From contig CAYSSO010000025.1 in the NCBI GenBank assembly GCA_964433875.1, forward strand, positions 1-26,728: a stretch of 26,728 bases of DNA, given 5' to 3'. Each line of letters opens with the position of its first letter. The first letter of the stretch is position 1. Shown here piece by piece: positions 1-6,660 of the stretch. Made by a program: the position numbers and the translations under genes. The DNA comes from Athalassotoga sp964433875. GTDB lineage: Bacteria; Thermotogota; Thermotogae; Mesoaciditogales; Mesoaciditogaceae. Under the pieces are notes generated by a model. That model did not search any database, was not told where the DNA came from, and was given only the letters and a program-made list of their open reading frames with translations.

Positions 1-30
1 GATTGAAATTGTAAAAAGACACCTAAAAAG

Positions 31-212
31 TCAAGAGGTTAATGGGACATATTCTTCGCCTGTTTTCAGAATATGAAAGATTATCTCAAGTGCCTTTCTC
101 GCAACTGCAACCAAAGCCAATCTTGGATTCTTTCCCCTCTCCCTTAACCTTTTGTAAAAATCTCTGAATCTTTTGTCATACCTAACCAACCTTACCGCCA
201 GAAAATACAAAG
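31..212 (-). pseudogene. IS110-family transposase, C-terminal remnant
   Basis: Reading the minus strand, an open frame of about 60 codons ends at a TGA (31-33) and is cut off upstream where the IS21 element begins at 213. It starts NDTLYFLAVRLVRYDKRFRD and continues with YKRLRERGK, then ALVAVARKALEII and ends EEYVPLTS. The pattern of a short Arg-rich helix, 'FY.RLR.RGK' and 'ALVAVARK.L.I....L' is the usual C-terminal end of IS110/IS116/IS902 (Transposase_20) transposases. The N-terminal RuvC-like DEDD part and most of the Transposase_20 domain are missing, and the sequence on the far side of the IS21 element does not continue it, so this is a dead fragment. The call rests on motif memory, not a search. 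Confidence 0.75.
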
Positions 213-258
213 TGTCATTTACGTTCGAAAATGTGAAGAAATTACGTTTGAAAATGTG
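213..258. repeat. IS21 left end: terminal inverted repeat with subterminal direct repeat
   Basis: The outer repeat TTACGTTCGAAAATGTG (219-235) recurs with one change as TTACGTTTGAAAATGTG (242-258), 23 bp further in. Multiple subterminal copies of this kind are typical IstA binding sites in the IS21 family. Confidence 0.75.
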
Positions 259-295
259 GATTTTTTACGGTGATTTTGTGAAGGTAATAATGAAA

Positions 296-1084
296 CTATT
301 TATCATATACAACACCTTCTTTCTCTTCACTTATTTTTACTCCGATTAGACCTGTTTTCTGTTTTTCCTTCAATCTGTAACTCTTCCCCCGTATGTTTAT
401 TATTGTTGAGTGGTGAACTAATCTGTCAAGCACTGCTGAGGCTATTACTTCATCTGTGAATATCTTATTCCATTCATTGAAGCTCCTGTTAGATGTCACT
501 ATTATGCTGCTGTGCTCGTACTTACTTTCAACAAGTTCAAAGAGCAACTTGGCCCCCTGAATATCTAAGGGAAGATATCCCAATTCGTCTATTATGAGAA
601 GGTCTAAACTCTTGTAGAATCTTAATAACCTTTCATATGTCATATTGCTGAATGCCTGCTTCATCTTTTCAATCAATTTTATTGAATTTATGAAATAAAC
701 TTTTTTACCTTCCTCTATTGCCTTCATCCCTATCCCGACCGCAAGGTGGGTCTTACCAACACCAGGAGGCCCTAAAAAGATTATATTTTCTTTCTCATAC
801 ATGAATCTTAATGTTTCAAGTTCTTTTATTTGTTTTTTGTCTATGCTTGGCTGGAACGTAAAATCGAAGTCTTCTATCTTTTTTGAGAACGGTAACCCAG
901 AATATTTCAATCGTGAATTGTATCTCTTTTCATCGTTGGCCTGTTTTTGGGCTTTTAGAAGCCTCTCAATTAAGCCCAAAACATCTTCATCTTTTTCCCA
1001 TCTTTGCATTTCTGCATCTAACACATTTTCCATGCCATCGAGTTTCAAATCTTTCATTGTTTCATGAATATTTTCATAACCCAT
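296..1084 (-). CDS. istB: IS21 transposition helper ATPase IstB
   Basis: This 262-residue AAA+ ATPase is DnaC-like. In the IS21 family, IstB oligomerises on target DNA and stimulates the IstA transposase. An N-terminal helical IstB/DnaC region (about residues 1-95) is followed by the ATPase core. The core has Walker A GPPGVGKTH (about 105-113), Walker B LLIIDELGYLP, a sensor-like VTSNRSF segment and a box VII-like region AVLDRLVHHS. Its length is normal for the family. The start overlaps the end of istA by 11 nt, implying translational coupling. Nothing is broken. Confidence is high for the family; mobility has not been shown. Confidence 0.95.
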   Translation of the reverse strand: MGYENIHETMKDLKLDGMENVLDAEMQRWEKDEDVLGLIERLLKAQKQANDEKRYNSRLKYSGLPFSKKIEDFDFTFQPSIDKKQIKELETLRFMYEKENIIFLGPPGVGKTHLAVGIGMKAIEEGKKVYFINSIKLIEKMKQAFSNMTYERLLRFYKSLDLLIIDELGYLPLDIQGAKLLFELVESKYEHSSIIVTSNRSFNEWNKIFTDEVIASAVLDRLVHHSTIINIRGKSYRLKEKQKTGLIGVKISEEKEGVVYDK

Positions 1085-2168
1085 CTGGGATCATCTCTTC
1101 GTATTCATTCAATGATCTGACTTCAACGTCAATCTTCAAACGCTCTGAATTTATCTTCTTGTCATTGTAATAAATCTCAATCAATCCACCTTTTTCTTCT
1201 AAATTGATTTGCTTGTTTGCATATTCGATTCCAATTGAGTAAGATTTGTTCTTGTATATTACATCCCCTTTTTCCGTAACTTTTCTTGTATTGAGGTATC
1301 GGATGGGATATAATCTTGTCAATGGATGTAAATGAGCCTTTTCCCTCTTGAATCTTTCGAGAGGGATTTCTTTCAGTTCAGAGTGCACGCGCCTGTTCGC
1401 TTCTTCAAGCCATTCAGATTTCCTCCTCTCAAGTTCTGAAATACTTGAATACTCTTTGGCATATAAAAGATTATTCCTAATAAATGGCACTATTCTTTCA
1501 ACTTTACCTTTTGCTTGAGGATTGTAAGGCCTGTGCGTTATGACTTTGAATCCGTAAAAATTTGCAAAATCCATGAATTTCTCGTTATACTCTTTTCCTT
1601 TTTTTAGTTCTTTCACAACGGTCTTCATGTTGTCGTACAATCCTTCAGAACAATATCCTCCAAAATACTCAAATGCATTGTTATGACATTCCAATAGCGT
1701 TGAAAGTTTTTCATCCTTGACGAAATCAAAGTAAAACATTCTCGAATATCCAAGTACCATGACAAAATACTTAATTGAAACGCTTTCTCCGGATATAATA
1801 GTTTTACCCTCTCCCCAATCAACCTGAAACTGTTCACCCGGAAGAGTTTCAAATCTCTTATACTCCTCAAACGGTTCAGGTCTTATTGAACGAATATAAT
1901 CGTAAAGAATGGTGGGCTTGCCTGTGTATCCCATTTGAATTATTTCCTTAAAAAGTATTGCTGAAGTTATCTTGGGATACTTGTTGATTCTCTCTTTTAA
2001 ATATCCTTTGAAAGGATCTAATTTGGATGGTTTCATCTTATTCTCCTTTACTTTTAAGATTTTACTTACAGTGTTTTCGTGACATTTAACCCTTTGTGCG
2101 ATATCTCGATTCGAAAGACCGACTTCTTTTAAAAGGCTTATTTCTTCTATTTGTTTTTGAGTTAGCAT
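1074..2168 (-). CDS. istA: IS21 transposase IstA
   Basis: This 364-residue DDE transposase carries out cutting and joining of the element. An N-terminal helix-turn-helix (about 1-40, with LSNRDIAQRVKCHENTVSKI) is followed by an rve/RNase H-like catalytic core. Acidic residues are seen in FQVDWGEG (first Asp), LYDNMKT (second Asp) and PQAKGKVER (Glu), and a C-terminal beta-rich tail follows. The start ATG at 2168 is preceded by a strong AGGAGGT. Length is slightly shorter than some IS21 transposases (about 390-500) but the core is complete. The downstream partner istB overlaps by 11 nt. Confidence 0.95.
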   Translation of the reverse strand: MLTQKQIEEISLLKEVGLSNRDIAQRVKCHENTVSKILKVKENKMKPSKLDPFKGYLKERINKYPKITSAILFKEIIQMGYTGKPTILYDYIRSIRPEPFEEYKRFETLPGEQFQVDWGEGKTIISGESVSIKYFVMVLGYSRMFYFDFVKDEKLSTLLECHNNAFEYFGGYCSEGLYDNMKTVVKELKKGKEYNEKFMDFANFYGFKVITHRPYNPQAKGKVERIVPFIRNNLLYAKEYSSISELERRKSEWLEEANRRVHSELKEIPLERFKREKAHLHPLTRLYPIRYLNTRKVTEKGDVIYKNKSYSIGIEYANKQINLEEKGGLIEIYYNDKKINSERLKIDVEVRSLNEYEEMIPDGL

Positions 2169-2205
2169 CTGACTTTACCTCCTGTATTAGTTAAAGTCAG
2201 TATGC

Positions 2206-2250
2206 CACATTTTTACCGTAAAAATTCTAACTTTTCGAACGTAAACGACA
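2206..2250. repeat. IS21 right end: terminal inverted repeat with subterminal copy
   Basis: Read inward on the minus strand, the end is TGTCGTTTACGTTCGAAAA, matching the left end at 18 of 19 positions. It is followed by a second, weaker copy (TTACGGTAAAAATGTG, lying at 2206-2221 on the plus strand), mirroring the left-end arrangement. Confidence 0.75.
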
Positions 2251-2487
2251 CCATATCGCTATTTTCAATATTGTTTTCTGTGTGTGTAATCACATCAACC
2301 AGTCTCAATTGTGTATTTCGGGGCTGAATCAGTTAGTTCATCGCTTTCGGCCCATCACTTTGTTCGCCTACGCTTAAAACATTCAGTTACCTGAATATCT
2401 CCAAGGCTAACTACGAAACTGCTGGTTGGGCATTATTTCGATGGGACTTCCACCCATTAGAGTTAACACAATTTCTCAACCGCACAC
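2251..2487 (-). mobile_element. group II intron, 5' fragment (domain I), truncated by IS21
   Basis: No protein is coded here. Read on the minus strand, the segment begins GTGTGCGG (2487) or GTGCGG (2485); both fit the bacterial group II start consensus GUGYG. It then runs through AATGGGTGGAAGTCCCATC, CGTAGTTAGCCTTGG, ATTCAGGTAACTGAAT (perfect 6-bp stem closed by a GUAA GNRA loop), GATGGGCCGAAAGCGATG and AACTAACTGATTCAG. These blocks resemble domain I of bacterial group II introns as I remember them. It stops abruptly at the IS21 end, so the reverse-transcriptase gene and domains V/VI are absent and it cannot splice. A covariance-model scan is needed. Alternative: another structured RNA of a mobile element. 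Confidence 0.65.
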
Positions 2488-2495
2488 ACCCTATA

Positions 2496-2520
2496 TTATA
2501 TACACACTTTATATACACAC
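2496..2520. repeat. short tandem direct repeat, 12 bp x 2
   Basis: TTATATACACAC occurs at 2496-2507 and again at 2509-2520, separated by one T. It lies immediately outside the presumed intron 5' end, in what would be the 5' exon, and just upstream of the regulator fragment's likely promoter. Function unknown. Confidence 0.6.
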
Positions 2521-2537
2521 CCGATTCATTGTATGAT
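2508..2537 (+). promoter_or_regulatory. weak candidate sigma-70 promoter for the ArsR-like fragment
   Basis: TTTATA (2508-2513) and TATGAT (2532-2537) are spaced 18 bp apart, about 40 bp before the preferred start codon. The -10 box is good, the -35 box poor; this is a guess from position and sequence only. Confidence 0.3.
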
Positions 2538-2579
2538 AGAATTAAGTTAATATCCTTTTCAGATTTAGGAGACGATTGG

Positions 2580-2759
2580 ATGGAATCGAGAAAATTTGAG
2601 AAACTCTTTAGCGCTCTTTCGAGCCCATTGAGATTTCAGATGGTATTACTTATGGCCAAAAGGCCTTTTTGCGTTTATGAATTCGAGAGCCTCTTTGATG
2701 CAACTCAACCTGTGATTTCTCGGAATAATAAGAATTTTCAAAGGTATGCCGCAGAATAA
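2580..2759 (+). pseudogene. ArsR-family regulator, truncated after the recognition helix
   Basis: The preferred start is ATG 2580, preceded by TAGGAG at about 7 nt; an open frame also extends back to 2529 without a ribosome site. The 59 residues contain FSALSSPLRFQMVLLM and then FDATQPVISR, which match the first helices and the start of the recognition helix of ArsR-type winged-helix repressors (compare the family pattern LSxPxRLxIL ... QPxVSRHLKxL). After ISR the sequence degenerates (NNKNFQRYAAE) and stops, so the wing and dimerisation helix are missing; family members are usually 90-120 residues. Its last 14 bases overlap the start of the PAP2 gene, which suggests a deletion joined the two. 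It probably cannot act as a normal repressor. Confidence 0.6.
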
Positions 2760-3324
2760 TTCTGTTAAAATTTTTTTGTTTATTGCCTTTTGTCTTCCTC
2801 TTTCGATATCTATCTTTGGATCTCAGAATTTAGATCTTTCGATTCTGAAGATGGTAAATAGGACTTCACAACCGATATTCGATATCCCCAAGGCTGTGAT
2901 ATCTTCTGATTACTTTGCAGGAATTTTAGGACTGTCTTCCATACTCATAAACCCAGATCAGACGCTTATTACCTTTGGCGTCACGCTTGGAGAGGTTGAG
3001 ATCCTCAAAAATCTCTTTCAAAGGCCGCGTCCATTTCAAACCTACGATTGGGTTATAAAGAGGGCAGATGTCTCCGGATATTCGATGCCTTCGGGACATT
3101 CCGCTATGGCATTTGAATCCGCTTACATATGGAGCGAGTACTTCCCGCAACTTTCTCCTTTATTTTATTCTATTGCAACGTATGTGGCGATTTCGAGAGT
3201 CTATTACGGTGTACATTATCCATCTGATGTGATAATCGGAGGAATTATCGGTTATTTGACTGCCTTTACTATTTCCAAGAACTTCAAAAATTACCCGGTC
3301 ATCCAATTCTCATACGCTTTTTAA
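2746..3324 (+). CDS. PAP2-family membrane phosphatase
   Basis: This 192-residue membrane protein has the three signature motifs of the type 2 phosphatidic acid phosphatase superfamily: K-x6-RP in KNLFQRPRP (about residues 87-95), PSGH in MPSGHSA (about 114-120), and SR-x5-H-x3-D in SRVYYGVHYPSD (about 150-161). Catalysis is by the two histidines through a phospho-histidine intermediate. Hydrophobic stretches near residues 8-24, 55-68, 75-85, 135-150 and 160-176 fit 4-6 membrane spans. Likely substrates are lipid phosphates or undecaprenyl pyrophosphate; the sequence does not decide. The start ATG lies inside the end of the ArsR fragment and has only AAAGG one base before it, so initiation may depend on coupling. 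An in-frame stop at 2713 rules out a much longer N-terminus. Confidence 0.85.
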   Translation: MPQNNSVKIFLFIAFCLPLSISIFGSQNLDLSILKMVNRTSQPIFDIPKAVISSDYFAGILGLSSILINPDQTLITFGVTLGEVEILKNLFQRPRPFQTYDWVIKRADVSGYSMPSGHSAMAFESAYIWSEYFPQLSPLFYSIATYVAISRVYYGVHYPSDVIIGGIIGYLTAFTISKNFKNYPVIQFSYAF

Positions 3325-3360
3325 ATGCAAAAAATTGCACCATGCAATTTTTTGCATTTA
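3322..3360. promoter_or_regulatory. 39-bp perfect inverted repeat built of two TGCAA-N4-TTGCA palindromes
   Basis: Two 18-nt arms (3322-3339 and 3343-3360) are exact reverse complements around a CCA spacer. Each arm itself contains TGCAA, four A or four T, then TTGCA (3326-3339 and 3343-3356), so four half-sites are present. The first arm includes the stop codon of the PAP2 gene. It could fold as an AT-rich hairpin in the mRNA. It also looks like a tandem activator site, and it ends about 83 bp before the predicted sigma-54 start point. There is no T-run after the second arm, so an intrinsic terminator is the weaker reading. Confidence 0.6.
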
Positions 3361-3412
3361 TACCTACCCCGATTTAGGCGATGATATATGAATTATTTGC
3401 ATTTTCAGGTTT

Positions 3413-3428
3413 TGGCACGAACAATGCT
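3413..3428 (+). promoter_or_regulatory. sigma-54 (-24/-12) promoter candidate for the amino acid fermentation operon
   Basis: TGGCACG (3413-3419), then ATGCT (3424-3428), agrees with TGGCACG-N4-TTGCT except A for the first T of TTGC. The GG (3414-3415) and GC (3426-3427) dinucleotides have exactly the required 12-bp offset. Transcription would start near 3439, leaving a short leader with the AAAGGGAGGAG ribosome site and then ATG 3456. A sigma-70 reading (TTGGCA 3412-3417, TAATAT 3433-3438, 15-bp spacer) is possible but poorer in spacing and -10 box. Confidence 0.5.
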
Positions 3429-3455
3429 AAAATAATATTGAAAGGGAGGAGCACG

Positions 3456-4667
3456 ATGATGGAAAATACATTTTCTGTAATGTCGCAACGCCTAAAGTCC
3501 TCGATAATAAGGGAACTTCTAAGAGATACAGGAGAGGTTTCTCTAATCTCATTCGGCGGTGGTGCGCCTGACCCCGAAACATTCGATAGAGAGACACTCG
3601 CAGAGATTTCAAAGGAAGTAATTTTAAAGGAATACGTATTCGCCCTTCAATATGGTCCTACAGAAGGAGATTCGATTTTAAAAGACGAGTATATAAAGAT
3701 CTTGAAAGAGAGAAACGGCATTGATAATCTCAAAAGAGAAAATATGCTCATAACAACGGGATCACAGCAGGCTCTTGATTTGGTGGGAAGGATCCTTCTC
3801 GATACAGATTCATACGTTATCGTAGGGCATCCAGTTTATCTTGGAGCGATTAGCGCTTTTAGAGCCTATGGTCCCAAATTCATACCGGTAGAGATAGAAG
3901 AAGATGGTTTTAACGTAAATCAAATTGAAGAAGAGATTAAAAAGATCGATCAAAAAGGAGAATTGAAAAAATTAAAATTCATTTATGCAGTGCCAAATTT
4001 TGACAATCCGTCCGGTGTCACTCTAAGTTTTGAGAAGAGAAAGGCTCTTTCCGAACTCGCAATAAAGTACAACATTTTAATCGTCGAAGACGATCCTTAT
4101 GGAGAATTGAGATATGAAGGAGAAAGGATTCCAAGCATTTACAAGATAGCCGAAGGGCATAACGTCGTGCTCTTGAACACTTTAAGCAAAGTAATGAGTC
4201 CTGGTCTTCGAATAGGACTTATAGTGAGCGATCAAAAATTTGTCTCAAAAGCGGCGCTTGCAAAACAAGGCGTGGATCTTTGTACTCCAGGCCTTACTCA
4301 AAGAATAGCCGCAAGGTACCTTCAAAAGGGTACGATCTTCGAAAGAATAAATGAAACGATCAAGATCTACAGAAGCAAAAAGAATAAAATGCTCAACGCG
4401 CTTGAAAAATATGTGAAATTAGACGGCGCAAAATGGACAAAACCGGCAGGAGGTCTATTCATATGGCTTGAACTGCCTAAAAAATTTGACACAATGGAAA
4501 TGTTCGAGAAAGCCAAAAAGGCTGGTGTTGCTTACATTCCTGGTGCCGCATTCTACGTTGATGATAGAAAAAGTTCTGAGATGAGACTTTCTTTCTGTCT
4601 GCCGTCTGAAGATGAAATAGAAGAGGGTATAAAGAGAATAGGACATTTGATCGACACTTACAGGTGA
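3456..4667 (+). CDS. PLP-dependent class I/II aminotransferase (LysN/aromatic/branched-chain type)
   Basis: This 403-residue fold-type I aminotransferase transfers the amino group of an amino acid to 2-oxoglutarate. Seen: TTGSQQALDL (cofactor phosphate loop, about 100-109), VPNFDNPSG (about 179-187), EDDPYGELRY (Asp213/Tyr215 contact the cofactor), NTLSKVMSPGLRIG with Schiff-base Lys245 and the following Arg. The start ATG 3456 is chosen because AAAGGGAGGAG lies 6 nt upstream; an in-frame ATG at 3381 has no ribosome site and lies ahead of the promoter. It opens an operon making acyl-CoA, acyl phosphate and ATP from 2-oxoacids, so a catabolic role with branched-chain or aromatic amino acids is inferred. 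Substrate cannot be read from sequence; 2-aminoadipate and aromatic aminotransferases share this subfamily. Confidence 0.88.
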   Translation: MMENTFSVMSQRLKSSIIRELLRDTGEVSLISFGGGAPDPETFDRETLAEISKEVILKEYVFALQYGPTEGDSILKDEYIKILKERNGIDNLKRENMLITTGSQQALDLVGRILLDTDSYVIVGHPVYLGAISAFRAYGPKFIPVEIEEDGFNVNQIEEEIKKIDQKGELKKLKFIYAVPNFDNPSGVTLSFEKRKALSELAIKYNILIVEDDPYGELRYEGERIPSIYKIAEGHNVVLLNTLSKVMSPGLRIGLIVSDQKFVSKAALAKQGVDLCTPGLTQRIAARYLQKGTIFERINETIKIYRSKKNKMLNALEKYVKLDGAKWTKPAGGLFIWLELPKKFDTMEMFEKAKKAGVAYIPGAAFYVDDRKSSEMRLSFCLPSEDEIEEGIKRIGHLIDTYR

Positions 4668-4672
4668 TGACA

Positions 4673-5770
4673 GTGCACAGAATTTTGGTTATAAATTGCG
4701 GATCGACATCGACAAAAGTTGCCATCTTTGAAAATGAGAAATGTTTATTTGAAAAGGAATTGTCACACGATATCGAAACGCTTTCTAAATTTAGAAGTGT
4801 CAGGGATCAATTGAGTTATAGAAAGGCGAATGTGATCTCATTCCTTAAAGAATCCGGGTTTGATATAAAAGACATAAGCGCAATTTCTTGCAGGGGTGGC
4901 CTCATAGGTCCTGTTGAAAGCGGTACTTATGTCGTAGATGAAAATATGGTTGAAGCCCTTAGAAATTCAAAAGTGGATCANNNNNNNNNNGCTTCCAATC
5001 TTTCTGGGCTTATAGGTTATGCGCTTTCTGAGGGAAGGATTCCGGTCTACACCACCGATCCCGTTTCAGTTGATGAATTCGAGGATATCGCAAGAATTTC
5101 TGGCCTTCCAGATCTGGAAAGAAAAAGTTATTCTCACGCACTTAACATGAAAATGGTAGGTCGTATGGCCGCAAAGGAACTTGGAAAAGATTATGAAGAA
5201 TGCAATTTTGTCATAGTTCACCTTGGAGGAGGCATCTCTGTTGCGGCTCACAAGCACGGGCGTATGGTGGACGTAAACAACGCAAATGATGAAGGACCAT
5301 TTAGCCCTGAAAGATCCGGAGAATTGCCAGTTGGCGATATTGTTAAAATCGCCTATTCTGGAAAATACACAAAAGATGAATTGAAAAAAAGGTACGTTGG
5401 TCGCGGCGGTCTTGTATCTTATATTTCTACAAATGATTTAAGAATCGCTCTTAAGATGGCAAAATCCGATCCACAAGTCGATCTCATAGTTAAGGCTATG
5501 ACTTACCAGATATCAAAAAGCATCTCAGAGATGGCGACAGTCCTTGACGGCGATGTCGATGCGATAGTTTTAACCGGAGGTATGTCTTACAGTAATGAAT
5601 TTGTTGATATGATAAAGATGTACGTTTCAAAGATTTCTCTTGTTCTTGTTATACCAGGTGGGCATGAAATGGAAGCACTCGCGATGGGGACGCTTAGAGT
5701 TTTAGAAGGAAAAGAAAAAGCAAAATTTTACAACCAAAGGAGTGTGAAATTAAATGAGAAAGCTGTCTGA
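4673..5770 (+). CDS. buk: butyrate kinase / branched-chain fatty acid kinase, copy 1
   Basis: This acetate/sugar-kinase-fold (ASKHA) enzyme is about 365 residues long and converts acyl phosphate + ADP to acid + ATP. The N-terminal phosphate loop is INCGSTSTK, with Cys where copy 2 has Pro. Later VHLGGGISVAAHKHGRMVDV and DGDVDAIVLTGGMSY match the family's adenosine and phosphate motifs. GTG 4673 is preferred because AGGTG sits 6 nt before it and the protein then aligns with copy 2; ATG 4667 and GTG 4664 overlap the aminotransferase stop with no room for a ribosome site. Ten Ns (4981-4990) interrupt it just before ASNLSG. Copy 2 has only four residues between the matching Lys and ASNL, against six here, so the gap length is probably arbitrary. 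It overlaps ptb by 17 nt. Confidence 0.92.
   Translation: MHRILVINCGSTSTKVAIFENEKCLFEKELSHDIETLSKFRSVRDQLSYRKANVISFLKESGFDIKDISAISCRGGLIGPVESGTYVVDENMVEALRNSKVDXXXXASNLSGLIGYALSEGRIPVYTTDPVSVDEFEDIARISGLPDLERKSYSHALNMKMVGRMAAKELGKDYEECNFVIVHLGGGISVAAHKHGRMVDVNNANDEGPFSPERSGELPVGDIVKIAYSGKYTKDELKKRYVGRGGLVSYISTNDLRIALKMAKSDPQVDLIVKAMTYQISKSISEMATVLDGDVDAIVLTGGMSYSNEFVDMIKMYVSKISLVLVIPGGHEMEALAMGTLRVLEGKEKAKFYNQRSVKLNEKAV
4981..4990. other. assembly gap (10 N) inside butyrate kinase copy 1
   Basis: Ten undetermined bases. The reading frame is kept across them, but comparison with the paralogue suggests the true insert is shorter, so the run length is likely a placeholder. Confidence 0.95.
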
Positions 5771-6659
5771 ACTCGTTGAAAAAGCAAAAAATCTCGACAA
5801 AAAGATGAGGATCTCCGTTGCGGTGGCTCAGGATGAGGTTGTTCTCGAGGCCGTTGAAGATGCGAGAAAAAACGGCATAATCGATGCAACGTTTGTTGGC
5901 GATCAAAAAGAAATAGAAAAGATCGCAAAGAAATTAAACATCGATCTTTCAAATTACGAAGTCATCGATGAGCCAGAAGAGTTAGAGGCAACAAAAAAGG
6001 CTGTGGAACTTGTCCATACCTATCACTGCGATCTTTTGATGAAGGGGAAAGTCCATACTGCAGATTTACTTCACGCAGTACTTGACAAGAATTTCAACTT
6101 GAGAACTGGAAAGACGATGAATCATGTGGGTGTCTTTGAAGTACCTTCTTACGACAGGCTGCTTATAATCACCGATGCAGCGATGGTTATAGCGCCAACG
6201 CTTGAACAGAAGATAGACTCGATATACAATGCGACCAAGGTCGCCCACGTAATAGGTATTGACCTTCCAAAGGTTGCCATACTCGGAGCCGTCGAAACCG
6301 TGAGTCCGGCGATGCCGGCAACTTTAGACGCAGCCCTTATCGCGAAAATGTATGACAGAAAACAGATCACCGGCGCTATAGTTGATGGTCCTTTCGCGCT
6401 CGATAATGCCGTAAGCGAAGAGGCGGCAAAGCACAAAGGAATCGGAGGTCCCGTTGCAGGCCATGCCGACATTTTACTCGTTCCCGACATAGAGGCGGGA
6501 AATATACTGTACAAAGGACTTATTTTCATCGCAAAGGGGAAACTTGCCGGCACAATAGTCGGTGCAAGAGTCCCTATCGTTCTTACTTCTCGCGCCGACG
6601 ATGCAGAAACAAGGCTTTATTCCATAGCGCTTAGCGCATTGCTTGCAAAGGTGGGATAA
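5754..6659 (+). CDS. ptb: phosphate butyryltransferase (phosphotransbutyrylase)
   Basis: This 301-residue enzyme converts butyryl-CoA (or branched acyl-CoA) + phosphate to acyl phosphate + CoA, feeding the two kinases that flank it. Seen: LLMKGKVHTADLLHAVLD, the family's KGxxxTxxLL element, TGKTMNHVGVFEVP, VAILGAVETVSPAMPAT and IVDGPFALDNAVS, all characteristic of the Ptb/Pta (PF01515) fold, at the usual length of about 300. AAAGGAGTG lies 7 nt before ATG 5754, inside the end of the upstream kinase gene (17-nt overlap). Phosphotransacetylase is the main alternative, but length, motifs and kinase neighbours favour Ptb. Confidence 0.94.
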   Translation: MRKLSELVEKAKNLDKKMRISVAVAQDEVVLEAVEDARKNGIIDATFVGDQKEIEKIAKKLNIDLSNYEVIDEPEELEATKKAVELVHTYHCDLLMKGKVHTADLLHAVLDKNFNLRTGKTMNHVGVFEVPSYDRLLIITDAAMVIAPTLEQKIDSIYNATKVAHVIGIDLPKVAILGAVETVSPAMPATLDAALIAKMYDRKQITGAIVDGPFALDNAVSEEAAKHKGIGGPVAGHADILLVPDIEAGNILYKGLIFIAKGKLAGTIVGARVPIVLTSRADDAETRLYSIALSALLAKVG

Positions 6660-6660
6660 G

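Larger units (their letters stand above)
213..2250 (-). mobile_element. IS21-family insertion sequence, intact
   Basis: The element is about 2.04 kb, bounded by 5'-TGTC ends as in the IS21 family. The left end reads TGTCATTTACGTTCGAAAA and the right end, read inward on the minus strand, TGTCGTTTACGTTCGAAAA. Inside are istA and istB in the usual order with an 11-nt overlap. Both proteins keep their catalytic motifs, so it may be mobile. No matching direct repeat flanks it: ACAAAG lies before 213 and CCATAT after 2250. The flanks belong to different elements (IS110 remnant on the left, group II intron on the right), which suggests rearrangement after insertion. Confidence 0.85.

Noticed and set aside
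219..258. Repeated 17-bp units considered as a CRISPR or iteron array
   Set aside because: Only two copies, mirrored at the other end of the IS21 element; they are transposase-binding end repeats.
2251..2487. Continuation of the IS110 transposase gene on the right side of IS21
   Set aside because: No frame on the minus strand reads as transposase here; the segment has RNA-like hairpins and a GUGYG start instead.
3322..3360. Inverted repeat read as an ordinary intrinsic terminator for the PAP2 gene
   Set aside because: The stem is AT-rich, the six Ts lie inside the second arm and the following bases (TACCTACCCC) contain no T-run. It may still terminate weakly, but the repeated TGCAA half-sites fit a protein-binding site better.
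3412..3438. Sigma-70 promoter (TTGGCA, 15 bp, TAATAT)
   Set aside because: Spacer is two bases short and the -10 box matches at only four of six positions; the overlapping sigma-54 match is better. Kept as the main alternative.
3381..3455. Upstream ATG giving the aminotransferase 25 extra residues
   Set aside because: No ribosome site, it would precede the predicted promoter, and the extra residues do not resemble the family; AAAGGGAGGAG clearly serves ATG 3456.
6149..6553. 134-codon open frame on the minus strand opposite ptb
   Set aside because: Ala/Ser/Ile-rich shadow of the ptb codons, no motif and no context; ptb is certain.
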